A stretch of DNA of 64,000 nt, from contig CAKQRQ010000009.1 in assembly GCA_934271465.1 (NCBI GenBank), forward strand, positions 15,554 through 79,553, in the 5' to 3' direction. This document shows, one piece after another, positions 33,951 through 43,282 of this stretch. The DNA is from an uncultured Alphaproteobacteria bacterium (GTDB lineage: Bacteria; Pseudomonadota; Alphaproteobacteria; RF32; CAG-239). The position numbers and the translations under genes were made by a program. Under the pieces are notes generated by a model. The model did no database searches, had not been told where the DNA came from, and was given only the letters and a program-made list of their open reading frames with translations. Position 1 is the first letter of the stretch. Each line of letters begins with the position of its first letter.

Positions 33951-35696
33951 TTATTGCTCATTGTATCTGTTTTGACGATATTCCCGATAGATAAAAGCTT
34001 TCAGCAATCCGCCGGGGTCTTCGGGGATATCCCGATACTGTTGCGCTTTGGCCTGCATTTTTTCGTCATACTCGTCCTCTTTTTCCTCTTGGCTCAAGGC
34101 TCCTGTTTCCTGCTGTTTTCCTTCGGAAGACGATTGGTCTTTGTCCAACTCGTTCATTGTTTTTTGCCGCTCGTTTTGAGCCCTTTCATCTTCATTATCC
34201 GAATTTTTATCCTGCTCGCCGGTTTCTTGTTCTGGGTCATTTTGATTTTTGTTATCTTCCGAGTTGTTTTCTCCGGAAGATTCATTTTCAGCAGCTTGCT
34301 CTTTGTCTTGCGCTTGAGGCTCATCTTGATTTTGTTCATTATTCTGAGGACTTTCGCTATCCTGATTATCCTCGGAGGATTCATTTTGATTTTGCTGTGT
34401 CTGTTGGTTCTGCTGTTGGTTTTGCTGTTTTTTCAGATATTCCAGATTAAACGCCGCATCTTCATGAGCGGGCTGTTGTTTCAGAACTTCCTCATATTTT
34501 TCAATTGCTTCTTTGATTTTTCCGCCTTTGGCCAGCGCGTTTCCCTGATTATACAGCCCCTCGACAGAGGTATCTTTTTGATATTCGGCTAAGGCTTTGT
34601 CATAGTCGCCCGCGCGGTAATAAGCCGCTGCTTTCCAATTCGGCTCTTTGAAAACTTGAGCCGCCGCCTCATAATTGCCGTTATTAAAAGCCTTATACCC
34701 ATCTTCATCGGCGTTTGTCAAAAATCCGGCCTGCGCCGCCGGAGAAGCAAGCAAACCAGCCAAAACCAATCCCAACAGACCTCTTCTGAAAAACATCAGA
34801 CAGCACAGCATCGGCACTGCCAGCAACATCCACCCTGCATCCAGCCAGATAACTTTTGAATTTTGGCTTTCTTTTATTCCGTTGTTCCCTTGATTAAGCC
34901 GCCCCGCCCAAGAAGCAATTGAGGCGTCATCATCTTGAATCTTCCAATATTCCCCGCCGCCGGCGGCTGCAACCATTGCCAATTTTTCGTTTGTTTCTGC
35001 CGACACGCCGATAATATTGACCTCAAAGCCCGCGGCTTTTGCCTTCTTGGCGGCTTCAAGCGCTTGATTAAACCCTTGGCCGACATCTGCGGCAAAGACA
35101 ATCAGGTTTCCTTTGTCAAATCCGGCTTCTTTTATCCGTTCAACAGCCAACTCAATTGCTCTGTCCAGCCTGTCGCCGTTTGCGGGCATAATGTCCGTAT
35201 TGACGGCCGGCAGCAAATTATCCAAAATGCGGACATCTTCCGTCAAGGGCGCAATAACAAAAGGCTCAGACGAATAGACCTCCAACCCGACTTGTCCGCC
35301 TTTAAGCAAGGCAAGCACATCTTTGATTTTGTATTTGGCTCGCTCCAAGCGCGAGGGTTTGATATCTTTATCGGACATATCCGTTGACAGATTCAAGATT
35401 ATCATGACCGGATTTTGCACAGCCATCAGCGGCACTTCCGTTTTTTGTCCGGAGGGTCCCGCCGCCGCAATAACGGCCGCAAATAATCCAATTAGCCCCA
35501 CCCAAATAAATACTTTTCGCTTGAGCGCCGACCCTTTGACCAGCAGATAATCCAACAGGCGCTTATCTATCACTTTTTGCCATGATGATTGCGCTGTTAC
35601 TCCTTTAAAATACCCCCCGTAAAGAGCGAGCGGCGCAACCAAAAGGAGCAAGATCCACGGCCGCAAGAAATGAAAGTTTGCAAAAAATTCTTCCAT
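33951..35696 (-). CDS. BatB-BatC fusion: vWA domain plus TPR and Q/N/E-rich tail
   Basis: 581 residues. Residues 1-80 hold two membrane helices. The vWA domain at about 85-270 is degenerate at the metal site (LNLSTDM in place of DxSxSM). A third and fourth helix follow near 290-325. TPR-like repeats (about 330-420: 'YRAGDYDKALAEYQKD', 'YNQGNALAKGGKIKEAIEKYEEVLKQQPAH') form the BatC part. The last 150 residues are low-complexity Gln/Asn/Glu/Asp. It starts on the last base of BatA's stop. The fusion of B and C is common in proteobacteria. Confidence 0.85.
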   Translation of the reverse strand: MEEFFANFHFLRPWILLLLVAPLALYGGYFKGVTAQSSWQKVIDKRLLDYLLVKGSALKRKVFIWVGLIGLFAAVIAAAGPSGQKTEVPLMAVQNPVMIILNLSTDMSDKDIKPSRLERAKYKIKDVLALLKGGQVGLEVYSSEPFVIAPLTEDVRILDNLLPAVNTDIMPANGDRLDRAIELAVERIKEAGFDKGNLIVFAADVGQGFNQALEAAKKAKAAGFEVNIIGVSAETNEKLAMVAAAGGGEYWKIQDDDASIASWAGRLNQGNNGIKESQNSKVIWLDAGWMLLAVPMLCCLMFFRRGLLGLVLAGLLASPAAQAGFLTNADEDGYKAFNNGNYEAAAQVFKEPNWKAAAYYRAGDYDKALAEYQKDTSVEGLYNQGNALAKGGKIKEAIEKYEEVLKQQPAHEDAAFNLEYLKKQQNQQQNQQTQQNQNESSEDNQDSESPQNNEQNQDEPQAQDKEQAAENESSGENNSEDNKNQNDPEQETGEQDKNSDNEDERAQNERQKTMNELDKDQSSSEGKQQETGALSQEEKEDEYDEKMQAKAQQYRDIPEDPGGLLKAFIYREYRQNRYNEQ

Positions 35697-36685
35697 CAGC
35701 CCCTCCTTAGCACAAAAGCCGCCGCCAGCGCCAAAACCACCGCCGCCAAAAGCGGATAAAAGTAAAGTTCGGTTGTTTCTCTGATATAACGCTCATCTCC
35801 GGCGGAAGGTTCAAGTTTGTCTATCAAATTATAAACCTTTTGTAAATCTGATGCGCTTTCCGCCCTGAAATACTGTCCTTTTGTTGTCTGCGCCAGAGCA
35901 TTTAAGCCCTGTTCATCAAGACCGGCGCGCCCCAAAGACAGCATTTTGAAAAACATACTCGGCGCCCCAACGCCTATGGTATAGATTTTAACTTTTTCAT
36001 CAGCGGCCAGCTGGACAGCCTGTCCCAAAGATAAAGAGCCGTCGTTGTTTTCGCCGTCAGTCAACAAAATAATGACTTTTTCATCTTTATCCTGCGAGGT
36101 TTGAAGATTTTTTAAAGCCAACGCCACCGCATCGCCTATACTTGTCGAATCGCCTGCCATACCGGCCTGCATTGAATACAAAATTTCTTTTAAGGCCGCT
36201 TTGTCAAACGTCAGCGGCGTCTGGAGATAGGCGCGTGTCCCAAACAAAATGAGTCCGATGCGGTCATTGGCTCGCTTGTCGGCAAAATCAGACACAACTT
36301 TTTTGACCGCGTCCAATCTGGTCGCCCGTCGTCCGCCCAGAGCAAAATCCGGCTCGAGCATTGAGGTTGAAATATCCAAAACCAACATAATATCCCGACT
36401 TTCGGCACGCAGGCGAATCGGCTCGCCGATGATTTGAGGCCGCGCCGCTGCCAAACACAACAACCCCCATATCAAATACAAAAACCAAAATCTTTTTGTC
36501 GGCGGTTCGGCGCCCGTGCTTGTATGCCACAGGCCTTGCGACACAACGGAAATTCGCTTCAAATCTGCCAAAAACGGCACTTTGAGCGCGTCGCCGTGCA
36601 GCCCTTTGACCGCAGGCATCAGCGCATAAAAAATAAAAGGCAGAAGCAGCAACGCAAAGATAAGCGGATAAGCGAAAACAATCAT
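35696..36685 (-). CDS. batA: BatA, vWA-domain membrane protein
   Basis: 329 residues from the ATG with AGGAG upstream. A membrane helix near residues 5-25 and one at about 55-70 precede the vWA domain, whose metal site is intact (VLDISTSM, then later TDGEN). The last helix lies at about 305-325. With intact MIDAS it is likely the metal-binding partner of the degenerate BatB. Its stop overlaps the next gene. Confidence 0.85.
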   Translation of the reverse strand: MIVFAYPLIFALLLLPFIFYALMPAVKGLHGDALKVPFLADLKRISVVSQGLWHTSTGAEPPTKRFWFLYLIWGLLCLAAARPQIIGEPIRLRAESRDIMLVLDISTSMLEPDFALGGRRATRLDAVKKVVSDFADKRANDRIGLILFGTRAYLQTPLTFDKAALKEILYSMQAGMAGDSTSIGDAVALALKNLQTSQDKDEKVIILLTDGENNDGSLSLGQAVQLAADEKVKIYTIGVGAPSMFFKMLSLGRAGLDEQGLNALAQTTKGQYFRAESASDLQKVYNLIDKLEPSAGDERYIRETTELYFYPLLAAVVLALAAAFVLRRG

Positions 36686-37137
36686 AAATTTTCTCCTATC
36701 CACTTTTTGCAAAACTCTTTAAGCTTGAGCGCGTCGGCTACCGAAAAATCTTTTTCGCCGGTTTCGGGCATATAAGGTGCATTTAACAGCAAATCTGCCG
36801 TCTTTTTAGTCATTTTTGTTTTGCTGTGCGCATTAAGAAATTCAATCCAATCCTGTCCGCTCAAACTTGCGGCCGAAGGATATTTATACACGCAAATCCG
36901 ACGCAGGATTTCGGACATACCCACAGCCGCCGACAAATATTTATCAAGAGGCAGCCGCCCCAGCAGGCGGAGCGCATACAGTTTTTGGGACTTTTGCCGC
37001 GCTAATTTGATAATCTTGCCCAAGAAAAACAAGCTTATTAAAACCGCCGCAATCACAAACCAGCCGTAAGCCGGCGGAAAAGCAGACACGCCCTCCGGCA
37101 AATGAATATCTCTTAATTCCGGCAAATTATCCGGCAT
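36682..37137 (-). CDS. DUF4381 protein of the Bat operon
   Basis: 151 residues. 'LPELRDIHLPEGVSAFPPAYGWFVIAAVLI' is the DUF4381 opening ('l.di..P..vs.wP.apGWw'), followed by one membrane helix and a helical cytoplasmic domain. It overlaps BatA by four bases. It is the first gene of the run here; moxR and the DUF58 gene that usually precede it are absent. Confidence 0.8.
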   Translation of the reverse strand: MPDNLPELRDIHLPEGVSAFPPAYGWFVIAAVLISLFFLGKIIKLARQKSQKLYALRLLGRLPLDKYLSAAVGMSEILRRICVYKYPSAASLSGQDWIEFLNAHSKTKMTKKTADLLLNAPYMPETGEKDFSVADALKLKEFCKKWIGENL

Positions 37138-37167
37138 TTGATTTTTCCCCTTTTTTATCTTTTCATC

Positions 37168-37197
37168 TTAAACCTTAAGCTCTAATTTAAGGTTTAA
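37168..37197. terminator. hairpin downstream of tyrS
   Basis: Perfect 11-base arms TTAAACCTTAA and TTAAGGTTTAA. No clear T tract on the tyrS strand, so termination is plausible but unproven. Confidence 0.35.
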
Positions 37198-37214
37198 AAG
37201 TTAAAATATCAATA

Positions 37215-38465
37215 TCAACGGGGTTTGAGCATTCCGAATTTCTTTTTGCCCATGGCAATTTTGGCTTGTCCGCTCTGCAAATCGGCCGCGGAAAGGCGGT
37301 AATTTTCATCTGTTACAGGCTTATCATTCAGCTTGAGTCCGCCTTGTTTTATCAGGCGGCGCGCCTCGCCTTTTGATGCACAAAAGCCGATATTGACAAA
37401 CACATCCAAAATTCCGTCGCCGGCCGCGACCTCAACCGTCGGCAATTCTTCCCCGAGGGCGCCTTGTTCAAAGGCCTTGCGCGCTGTTTCCTGCGCTTTT
37501 TCGGCCTCTGCCGCGCCGCGGCAAATCTTTGTCGCCTCAAATGCCAGAATTTTTTTGGCCTCGTTGATTTCTTCATCTTTCAGAGCTTCAAGGCGTTTAA
37601 TCTCGTCCATCGGCAGATCTGTATAAATGCGCAGGCATTTGCCGACTTCGGCATCGCCGATATTACGGAAATATTGAAAATAGTCATAAGAAGATAATTT
37701 TTCTTCATTAATCCAAACGGCATTTCCTTCGGACTTGCCCATTTTTTTGCCGTTGGAATCGGTAATAATCGGCGAGGTAAACCCGAACAATTCCGTGTTG
37801 TATTTGCGGCGGCCGAGTTCCGTGCCAGAGGTAATATTGCCCCATTGATCGGAACCGGCAATCTGAGCGCGGCAATTATATTTTTGCATCAGCACGCAAA
37901 AATCATACCCTTGCAGGAGCATATAGTTGAATTCCAAAAAGCTCATGGGCTGTTCGCGCTCCAGACGGGTTTTGACGGAATCCATCGTCAACATCCGGTT
38001 GACCGAATAACAAGTGCCGATGTCGCGCAAAAACTCAAGGTAATTAATCTCTTTGAACCAATCCCAGTTATCAACCATCACGGCATCTGCCGCGCCGCTG
38101 CCGAACTTCAAAAACTTGGAAAAAGATTTTTTGAGCCCCTCAATATTGTGTTTGAGCGTTGCCTCGTCCAAAAACGGACGCAATTTGTCTTTGCCGGACG
38201 GATCGCCGATGCGCGCCGTTGCTCCGCCGACCAATGTCAAAGGCTTGTGTCCGCATTTTTGAAACCAGCGGAGCATCATCAAAGGCACGATATGCCCGAC
38301 ATGAAGACTATCGCCCGTAGGATCGGAGCCCAAATAGCCGACGGCGGGTTTTCCGGATTTTTCGCACTCATATAAATAAGAATCAAAGCCCTCAATATTG
38401 GTGCATTGATTGTAAAAACCGCGTTCGAGCATAATATTTAAGAATTCCGATTTCAAGTCAGACAT
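37215..38465 (-). CDS. tyrS: tyrosyl-tRNA synthetase
   Basis: 416 residues. The class I HIGH motif is HVGH (about 50), the KMSKS loop is GKKMGKSEG (about 232-240), and a C-terminal S4 RNA-binding domain runs over about 345-410 ('IGFCASKGEARRLIKQGGLKLNDKPV'). Conserved Tyr-binding 'YMLLQGYDF' and 'GSDQWGNI' are present. It charges tRNA-Tyr. No regulatory leader is seen. It is divergent from anmK, 86 bp apart. Confidence 0.95.
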   Translation of the reverse strand: MSDLKSEFLNIMLERGFYNQCTNIEGFDSYLYECEKSGKPAVGYLGSDPTGDSLHVGHIVPLMMLRWFQKCGHKPLTLVGGATARIGDPSGKDKLRPFLDEATLKHNIEGLKKSFSKFLKFGSGAADAVMVDNWDWFKEINYLEFLRDIGTCYSVNRMLTMDSVKTRLEREQPMSFLEFNYMLLQGYDFCVLMQKYNCRAQIAGSDQWGNITSGTELGRRKYNTELFGFTSPIITDSNGKKMGKSEGNAVWINEEKLSSYDYFQYFRNIGDAEVGKCLRIYTDLPMDEIKRLEALKDEEINEAKKILAFEATKICRGAAEAEKAQETARKAFEQGALGEELPTVEVAAGDGILDVFVNIGFCASKGEARRLIKQGGLKLNDKPVTDENYRLSAADLQSGQAKIAMGKKKFGMLKPR

Positions 38466-38551
38466 CGTTTTGTTCCTTTTTTCCTTTCATAACCAAATCT
38501 TAACGCATATTAGCATATAATTTTTTCAATGCAAGAAAGGAGTTTGTTTTT

Positions 38552-39652
38552 ATGAATTCTATACACACGGCAACAGTTTTGGGACTGACAAGCGGATCTT
38601 CTTTGGACGGCGTTAATGCGGCTGTTTTGACAACCGACGGCGTTGACGTGTTTGAATTCGGCAAAACTTTTGATATTCCTTATGACGACAACCTGAGGGA
38701 AGCCTTGCGGCATATGCACAAAAATTATGCCGCCATGGATGATGAGGAAAAGAACAGAATCGAAAATGAATTGACGGATTTTCACATTGCAGCGGCTCAA
38801 GAAATTTTGTCGGACTTCCCCAATATCAGCCTGATTGGATTCAGCGGACATGTGATTGCCCATTGCCCAAGGGAGCATTTGTTGTATCAGATAGGCGACA
38901 ATCAAAAAATGGCCGATGCGCTCCAGCGAACGGTTGTCGGGAAGTTTAGAAACGCCGATATTTTTGCCGGCGGACAAGGGGCGCCTTTATCGGCGGTTTA
39001 TCACGCGGCCTTGACTCAAAACGAGCCTAAGCCTTTGGTTGTGGTTGATGTGGGCGGGTTGAGCACAGTCACGTTTATCGGCGAAAACGGCGAACTGACG
39101 GCCTTTGATGCCGCCCCCGGAAACGCTGCGCTCAATGACTGGGTTAATAAACACGGCGGCATGCATATGGATTATAACGGCAAACTGGGTATTTCGGGGC
39201 ATATTCATGAAGATGTGCTTTCCAGTTTGATGAAGCATAAATTTTTGGCGCTCTGTCCGCCAAAAGCCGCCGAGATGAACACTTTTGTCGATAAATTGGA
39301 ACATCTGGAGGGCTTGTCTTTGGAAGACGGCGCGGCCACGGCGACCGCCTTTGTGGCCGAAGCCGTCGCCAAGGCCATTGCTGATTTTGTGCCGGAAGTT
39401 CCCGTTAAGGTTATTATTTGCGGCGGCGGCGCCAAAAACCCGACATTGGTTCGCTTTTTGCGCCAAAGGATTAAGGCCGATGAAATTTGCACCGCCGAAG
39501 AATGCGGGTTTGATTCCATGGGGATTGAGGCGCAGGCTTTCGGCTTTATGGCGATGCGGCGGATTAATCAGATGCCGTCATCTTATCCATCGACCACCGG
39601 CGCCGCCTGCCCCGTTATTTGCGGTGAGATTTTTTCTCCAACAAAAAACTAA
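38552..39652 (+). CDS. anmK: anhydro-N-acetylmuramic acid kinase
   Basis: 366 residues, usual length. The ATP-binding start reads GLTSGSSLDGVNAA (family: G.MSGTS.DG.D.A), then 'ADIFAGGQGAPLSAVYHAAL', 'VVDVGGLSTVTFIG', 'PGNAALNDW' (with the catalytic Asp) and 'ICGGGAKNPTL'. It phosphorylates and opens 1,6-anhydroMurNAc in cytoplasmic peptidoglycan recycling. The Asp of the first motif is Asn here; the catalytic Asp in NDW is kept. AAAGGAG precedes ATG. Confidence 0.9.
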   Translation: MNSIHTATVLGLTSGSSLDGVNAAVLTTDGVDVFEFGKTFDIPYDDNLREALRHMHKNYAAMDDEEKNRIENELTDFHIAAAQEILSDFPNISLIGFSGHVIAHCPREHLLYQIGDNQKMADALQRTVVGKFRNADIFAGGQGAPLSAVYHAALTQNEPKPLVVVDVGGLSTVTFIGENGELTAFDAAPGNAALNDWVNKHGGMHMDYNGKLGISGHIHEDVLSSLMKHKFLALCPPKAAEMNTFVDKLEHLEGLSLEDGAATATAFVAEAVAKAIADFVPEVPVKVIICGGGAKNPTLVRFLRQRIKADEICTAEECGFDSMGIEAQAFGFMAMRRINQMPSSYPSTTGAACPVICGEIFSPTKN

Positions 39653-39758
39653 AAACCGTCAATATACCCCCTCTTTGGGTATAACTTTTTTACTTATAAT
39701 GACGGTAAATAATGAAGTTGTCCAAATTTAATATGATGTTTGAGGTGTTTTTTCTTTG

Positions 39759-39787
39759 TTGACAAAGTGGACAAAAAATGATATATT
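39759..39787 (+). promoter_or_regulatory. strong sigma-70 promoter upstream of 39916
   Basis: TTGACA and TATATT with a 17-base spacer. A related sequence 'GTCCAAATTTAATATGAT' lies 40 bp upstream. Leader of roughly 120 bases to the start codon. Confidence 0.7.
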
Positions 39788-39915
39788 TTATTTGTTTAAT
39801 TAAGAATGTGAGTATTATTAGGTTGAGTTTAGAGTTGTTTGAGGGGTCGAAAGGCTTTGAATGACGGTTTTGGACGAGGCTGAATATAAGCGCATTCTGT
39901 AAAATTTCTTACACC

Positions 39916-40920
39916 ATGTTTAAAGATTTTCTTTCAAGGGTATGGAATACCCTTTGCGACTTCTTCGTCGCACTTCTCATGTTCGTCTTTGTATATAACC
40001 CTGTGGCGTTCCTTCTCTGGAGCATTTTCGCCCCAAAGAAAGCCGCAAGAGCCGCGACTTACGGACAATTCCGTTGGATGGAAGCCATGGTTAAACCCAT
40101 GCACTACTTGTATCCTCTTGGGATGAAAAAGTGGTTCGTCAAAGAATATGGCCTCTGGAATTATTCCGCAGAGCTTCAGCGTAAAGTATTTTTTGCATTC
40201 AGAGAACGAGGTAATGTCGAAGAGATGACACACTTGTTCCAGACAATGTCTAAAGAGTGTTACAATGTAGCTCTGTTTGGAGCAACTTCTGTCGATGAAG
40301 AAGCTGCTCTTTTGGCAGACATTACCTTGTCGGCCGAAGACTTAAGACTTCTGGACTTGTCTGTTGTTCGGAAATATGCTGAAAAGCATACGCTGCCGGC
40401 GGAATATCTGATATTGGTATTTAAGGAATATCATATCAGCGCAGATGAGAGGAATCTTTCCAAACAGGATAGATGGGATTACCTCTCAAAAATTCTGCTT
40501 TTCCATGTTGAAAGACATGGCACAACAAAGGAATTTATAGACTTCCTCAGCAATCAAAATGATGAAGCTTTCAAGGAGGCCTTTAAGAAATCACTGAAGG
40601 CTTTTTCCGAGAGGCAGGTTGTCAATAATATGAACAATCATGGTTTAAACATCATGGAGTTCACAACCTACATTAAAGACAACCCAGTTCTGGAACCTCA
40701 GACACAAAAGCTTCTGTGGCCGTGGCAGCTTGAGATATTCCTCAAGTTCTACCAACCGGCGGATGAGGCTGTTTGCTATCTCCTGAGCAAAGGGGATATC
40801 CAGATTGCAGACATTTTGTTCAAGAACAAGGATGTTAAGTTTTCTGAAACGGCGAAGATGCTCATCAAGAGCAACTCGAACTTGCTGATGGCTTATATCC
40901 GTAACGGAAGACACTTCTAA
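39916..40920 (+). CDS. membrane-anchored protein of unknown function with helical repeats
   Basis: 334 residues. An N-terminal hydrophobic segment (FFVALLMFVFVYNPVAFLLWSIFAP, about 16-40) anchors it in the membrane. The rest is helical and repeat-like, with recurrent 'F-x-x-x-L.. A' units and 'ILLFHVERHGTTKEFIDFLSNQNDEAFKEAFKKSLKAF'. This may be an ankyrin/HEAT-like solenoid, but I cannot assign it. There is no clear Shine-Dalgarno sequence. Codon use has more AAG and CTC than its neighbours, hinting at a different origin or expression level. A perfect promoter and a terminator make it a single-gene unit. Confidence 0.55.
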   Translation: MFKDFLSRVWNTLCDFFVALLMFVFVYNPVAFLLWSIFAPKKAARAATYGQFRWMEAMVKPMHYLYPLGMKKWFVKEYGLWNYSAELQRKVFFAFRERGNVEEMTHLFQTMSKECYNVALFGATSVDEEAALLADITLSAEDLRLLDLSVVRKYAEKHTLPAEYLILVFKEYHISADERNLSKQDRWDYLSKILLFHVERHGTTKEFIDFLSNQNDEAFKEAFKKSLKAFSERQVVNNMNNHGLNIMEFTTYIKDNPVLEPQTQKLLWPWQLEIFLKFYQPADEAVCYLLSKGDIQIADILFKNKDVKFSETAKMLIKSNSNLLMAYIRNGRHF

Positions 40921-40933
40921 ACTCTGAATAACC

Positions 40934-40968
40934 GAAAGCGTTCCTTTTTATAAGGGAACGCTTTTTGT
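40934..40968 (+). terminator. terminator of 39916-40920
   Basis: Arms AAAGCGTTCC and GGAACGCTTT, then TTGTTTTTTT. Confidence 0.85.
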
Positions 40969-41089
40969 TTTTTTAAAGCCGATTTATCCCCTGATTTTGA
41001 CAGTATCTTTGAGGTGCCTACTTTACTTTGGGCGCATCTTTTTATATTTTTAGTAGGATATGGTTGATTAACGCGGAGTTTTAACACAA

Positions 41090-43270
41090 ATGATGAGATC
41101 TTTGGCACGCTTTTTCTTAAGGATTATTTTCAGAATCGGCAAAATCAGGTTTAAGATGAACTTTGATCCCGCCGCCCTGCCCTCTAAAGGCGTTTATATC
41201 TCTAACCATGTGTCTTTTTTGGATCCGATTGTATTGTTTGCCTTTTTGCCGGGGAATCCGATTTTTGTGTTGCACGGGCAGCTTTATCGCAACCCGTGGA
41301 TTAGGCTTTTTATGCAATATGCCGATATTTTGAAGTTTGACAACCATGATGTCCCCGATTTGAAAAACCTGATTTCGCTTGTCGCGGGCGGGCGGTTGTG
41401 CGTTATTTTCCCCGAAGGCCGCATGACAACCTCGGGCAATATTATGAAAATTTATGAATCCGCCGGACTGCTTGCCGACAAAGCTGACGCACCGGTTATT
41501 CCGGTTTGGATTAACGGGCTGCAATACAGCTATTTTTCGAACACGCAGGGCAAACTGCCGCACCGGCTGATGCCCAAAACCAGCGTGATTGTGGACGCGC
41601 CGCGCCCGCTCAAGCTCAAAGACGAGCTCCGCCACCAACGCAACCATATCTCCAACGAGATTTATATGATTATGCGCGAGATGGCTTTTGAATCGATGTA
41701 TCGTCCCGAGATGACTGTTTTTACGCAGCTTATCCGCGCCGCCAAAATCAATTCCAAATGCCGCATGGGGTTCGGCCGGCCGGAGGTTTTGGAAGATATT
41801 ACCCGCAAACCTAACACCTTTAAGGATATTTTGGTTAAATCTTATGTGCTGGGACATTATTTCAGCCGGATTTCGGAGCATCAGGAGCCTGTCGGGATTA
41901 TGCTGCCGAACTCGGTCGCGGCGGTGTGCACGTTTTTTGGGCTGAACGCCTATGGACAAGTGCCCGTGATGATTAACTTTAGCGCCGGCGTGCAAAATAT
42001 CATATCCAGCGTGAAGACGGTTCCGGTCAAAAAAATCATTACATCCAAGCTTTTTGTGCGCAAGGCCGCGCTTGAGCCGATTGTGGAGGCTGTCAAAGAG
42101 GTCGGCTGCGAGGTTATTTATCTGGAAGAAGCCGCGCGGAAAATTCCGCTCAAGGACAAGCTCCACGCCCTGTGGCAATACAAAATCAAAGATGTGCCCT
42201 ATCGCGCCAAACCAAGCGATTATGCCGCCATTTTGTTTACGTCCGGCTCCGAGGGCGCGCCGAAAGCCGTTGTGCTGTCGAACAGAAATATTATTTCCAA
42301 TGTTTGGCAGATTGCAACTTTTGAAACGTTAAACATCTCGGACACTGTGCTGAACTCTATGCCGATTTTTCACAGTTTCGGGCTGGTCTTGGGCACGCTT
42401 TACGCGTTGTATCAGGGGGCAAAGGTCTTTTTGTATCCCTCGCCGCTGCATTTTCGCGTTATCAGCGATTTGCTTTATGAGATTGAGGCGACGGTTATGA
42501 TTGGGACGGACACGTTTTTCAGAAGTTATGCCAAAGTTGCCCACCCGCTCGACTTTAACACGCTGCGGCTTGTTTATGCCGGCGCAGAAGGCGTCAAACT
42601 CGACACGCGCACGATTTTGAACGAGCGCCTCGGCACACGCCTGATGGAAGCTTACGGCACGACCGAATGTTCGCCGGCGGTTGCGGGCAACAACGTTGTC
42701 TTTAACAAATTCGGCACTATCGGTAAACTTTGCCCCGGCATGCAATACCGCCTTGAAAAAATCGACGGTATCGAGAAAGGCGGCGAGCTGGTCGTCAAAG
42801 GGCCGAATGTGATGGAAGGCTATATTTTGCCGGATCATCCGGGGGTTTTGGTGCCGCCGCAGGACGGGTGGTATCATACGGGAGATGTGGTCGAGGTTGA
42901 CGAAATCGGCTTTATGACGATTAAAGACCGTATCAAACGCTTTGCCAAAATCGGCGGCGAGATGGTGTCTTTGCGCGCCATTGAAAATATGCTTTGCAAG
43001 ATGTTTGAAGGACAAGACGAGTTTTGTTACGGCGTTGTGGCTGTTCCGCACGAAAACAAAGGCGAGCAGATTATTGTTGCCACCAATAACAAAGACCTGA
43101 CGATTGACCGCCTGAGGGAATTTATCAAGACAAACGGCTATCCGGAATTGTATTTGCCTCGGGTTATTTTGTATCGCGAGTCTATCCCGACATCGGCCAC
43201 CGGAAAAGTTGACAACGTCACCCTCAAGAAAGAAGTTCTTGCCGAGCTTAACACCGCCCAAGCGGCCTGA
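41090..43270 (+). CDS. aas: fused PlsC acyltransferase and acyl-ACP synthetase (Aas-like)
   Basis: 726 residues. The N-terminal 200 residues form a PlsC acyltransferase with NHVSFLD (catalytic H-x4-D) and FPEGRMT. The remainder is an AMP-forming acyl-CoA/ACP synthetase with ILFTSGSEGAPKAVVLSNRN (P-loop), YGTTECSP, and GWYHTGDVVEVDEIGFMTIKDR. The pair re-acylates lysophospholipids with a fatty acid activated on ACP. All motifs are intact. It may substitute for two separate genes. It is convergent with the alkyltransferase-like gene, 12 bp apart. Confidence 0.88.
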   Translation: MMRSLARFFLRIIFRIGKIRFKMNFDPAALPSKGVYISNHVSFLDPIVLFAFLPGNPIFVLHGQLYRNPWIRLFMQYADILKFDNHDVPDLKNLISLVAGGRLCVIFPEGRMTTSGNIMKIYESAGLLADKADAPVIPVWINGLQYSYFSNTQGKLPHRLMPKTSVIVDAPRPLKLKDELRHQRNHISNEIYMIMREMAFESMYRPEMTVFTQLIRAAKINSKCRMGFGRPEVLEDITRKPNTFKDILVKSYVLGHYFSRISEHQEPVGIMLPNSVAAVCTFFGLNAYGQVPVMINFSAGVQNIISSVKTVPVKKIITSKLFVRKAALEPIVEAVKEVGCEVIYLEEAARKIPLKDKLHALWQYKIKDVPYRAKPSDYAAILFTSGSEGAPKAVVLSNRNIISNVWQIATFETLNISDTVLNSMPIFHSFGLVLGTLYALYQGAKVFLYPSPLHFRVISDLLYEIEATVMIGTDTFFRSYAKVAHPLDFNTLRLVYAGAEGVKLDTRTILNERLGTRLMEAYGTTECSPAVAGNNVVFNKFGTIGKLCPGMQYRLEKIDGIEKGGELVVKGPNVMEGYILPDHPGVLVPPQDGWYHTGDVVEVDEIGFMTIKDRIKRFAKIGGEMVSLRAIENMLCKMFEGQDEFCYGVVAVPHENKGEQIIVATNNKDLTIDRLREFIKTNGYPELYLPRVILYRESIPTSATGKVDNVTLKKEVLAELNTAQAA

Positions 43271-43282
43271 GGCTTTTTTCTT

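Noticed and set aside
33879..34592. Long hydrophobic plus-strand frame opposite the bat genes
   Set aside because: It mirrors the Gln/Asn/Glu-rich tail of the BatB/C fusion; the real operon is on the other strand with overlaps and motifs.
41117..42178. 353-codon minus-strand frame opposite aas
   Set aside because: Antisense of a gene with intact PlsC and AMP-binding motifs; no family features or ribosome site of its own.
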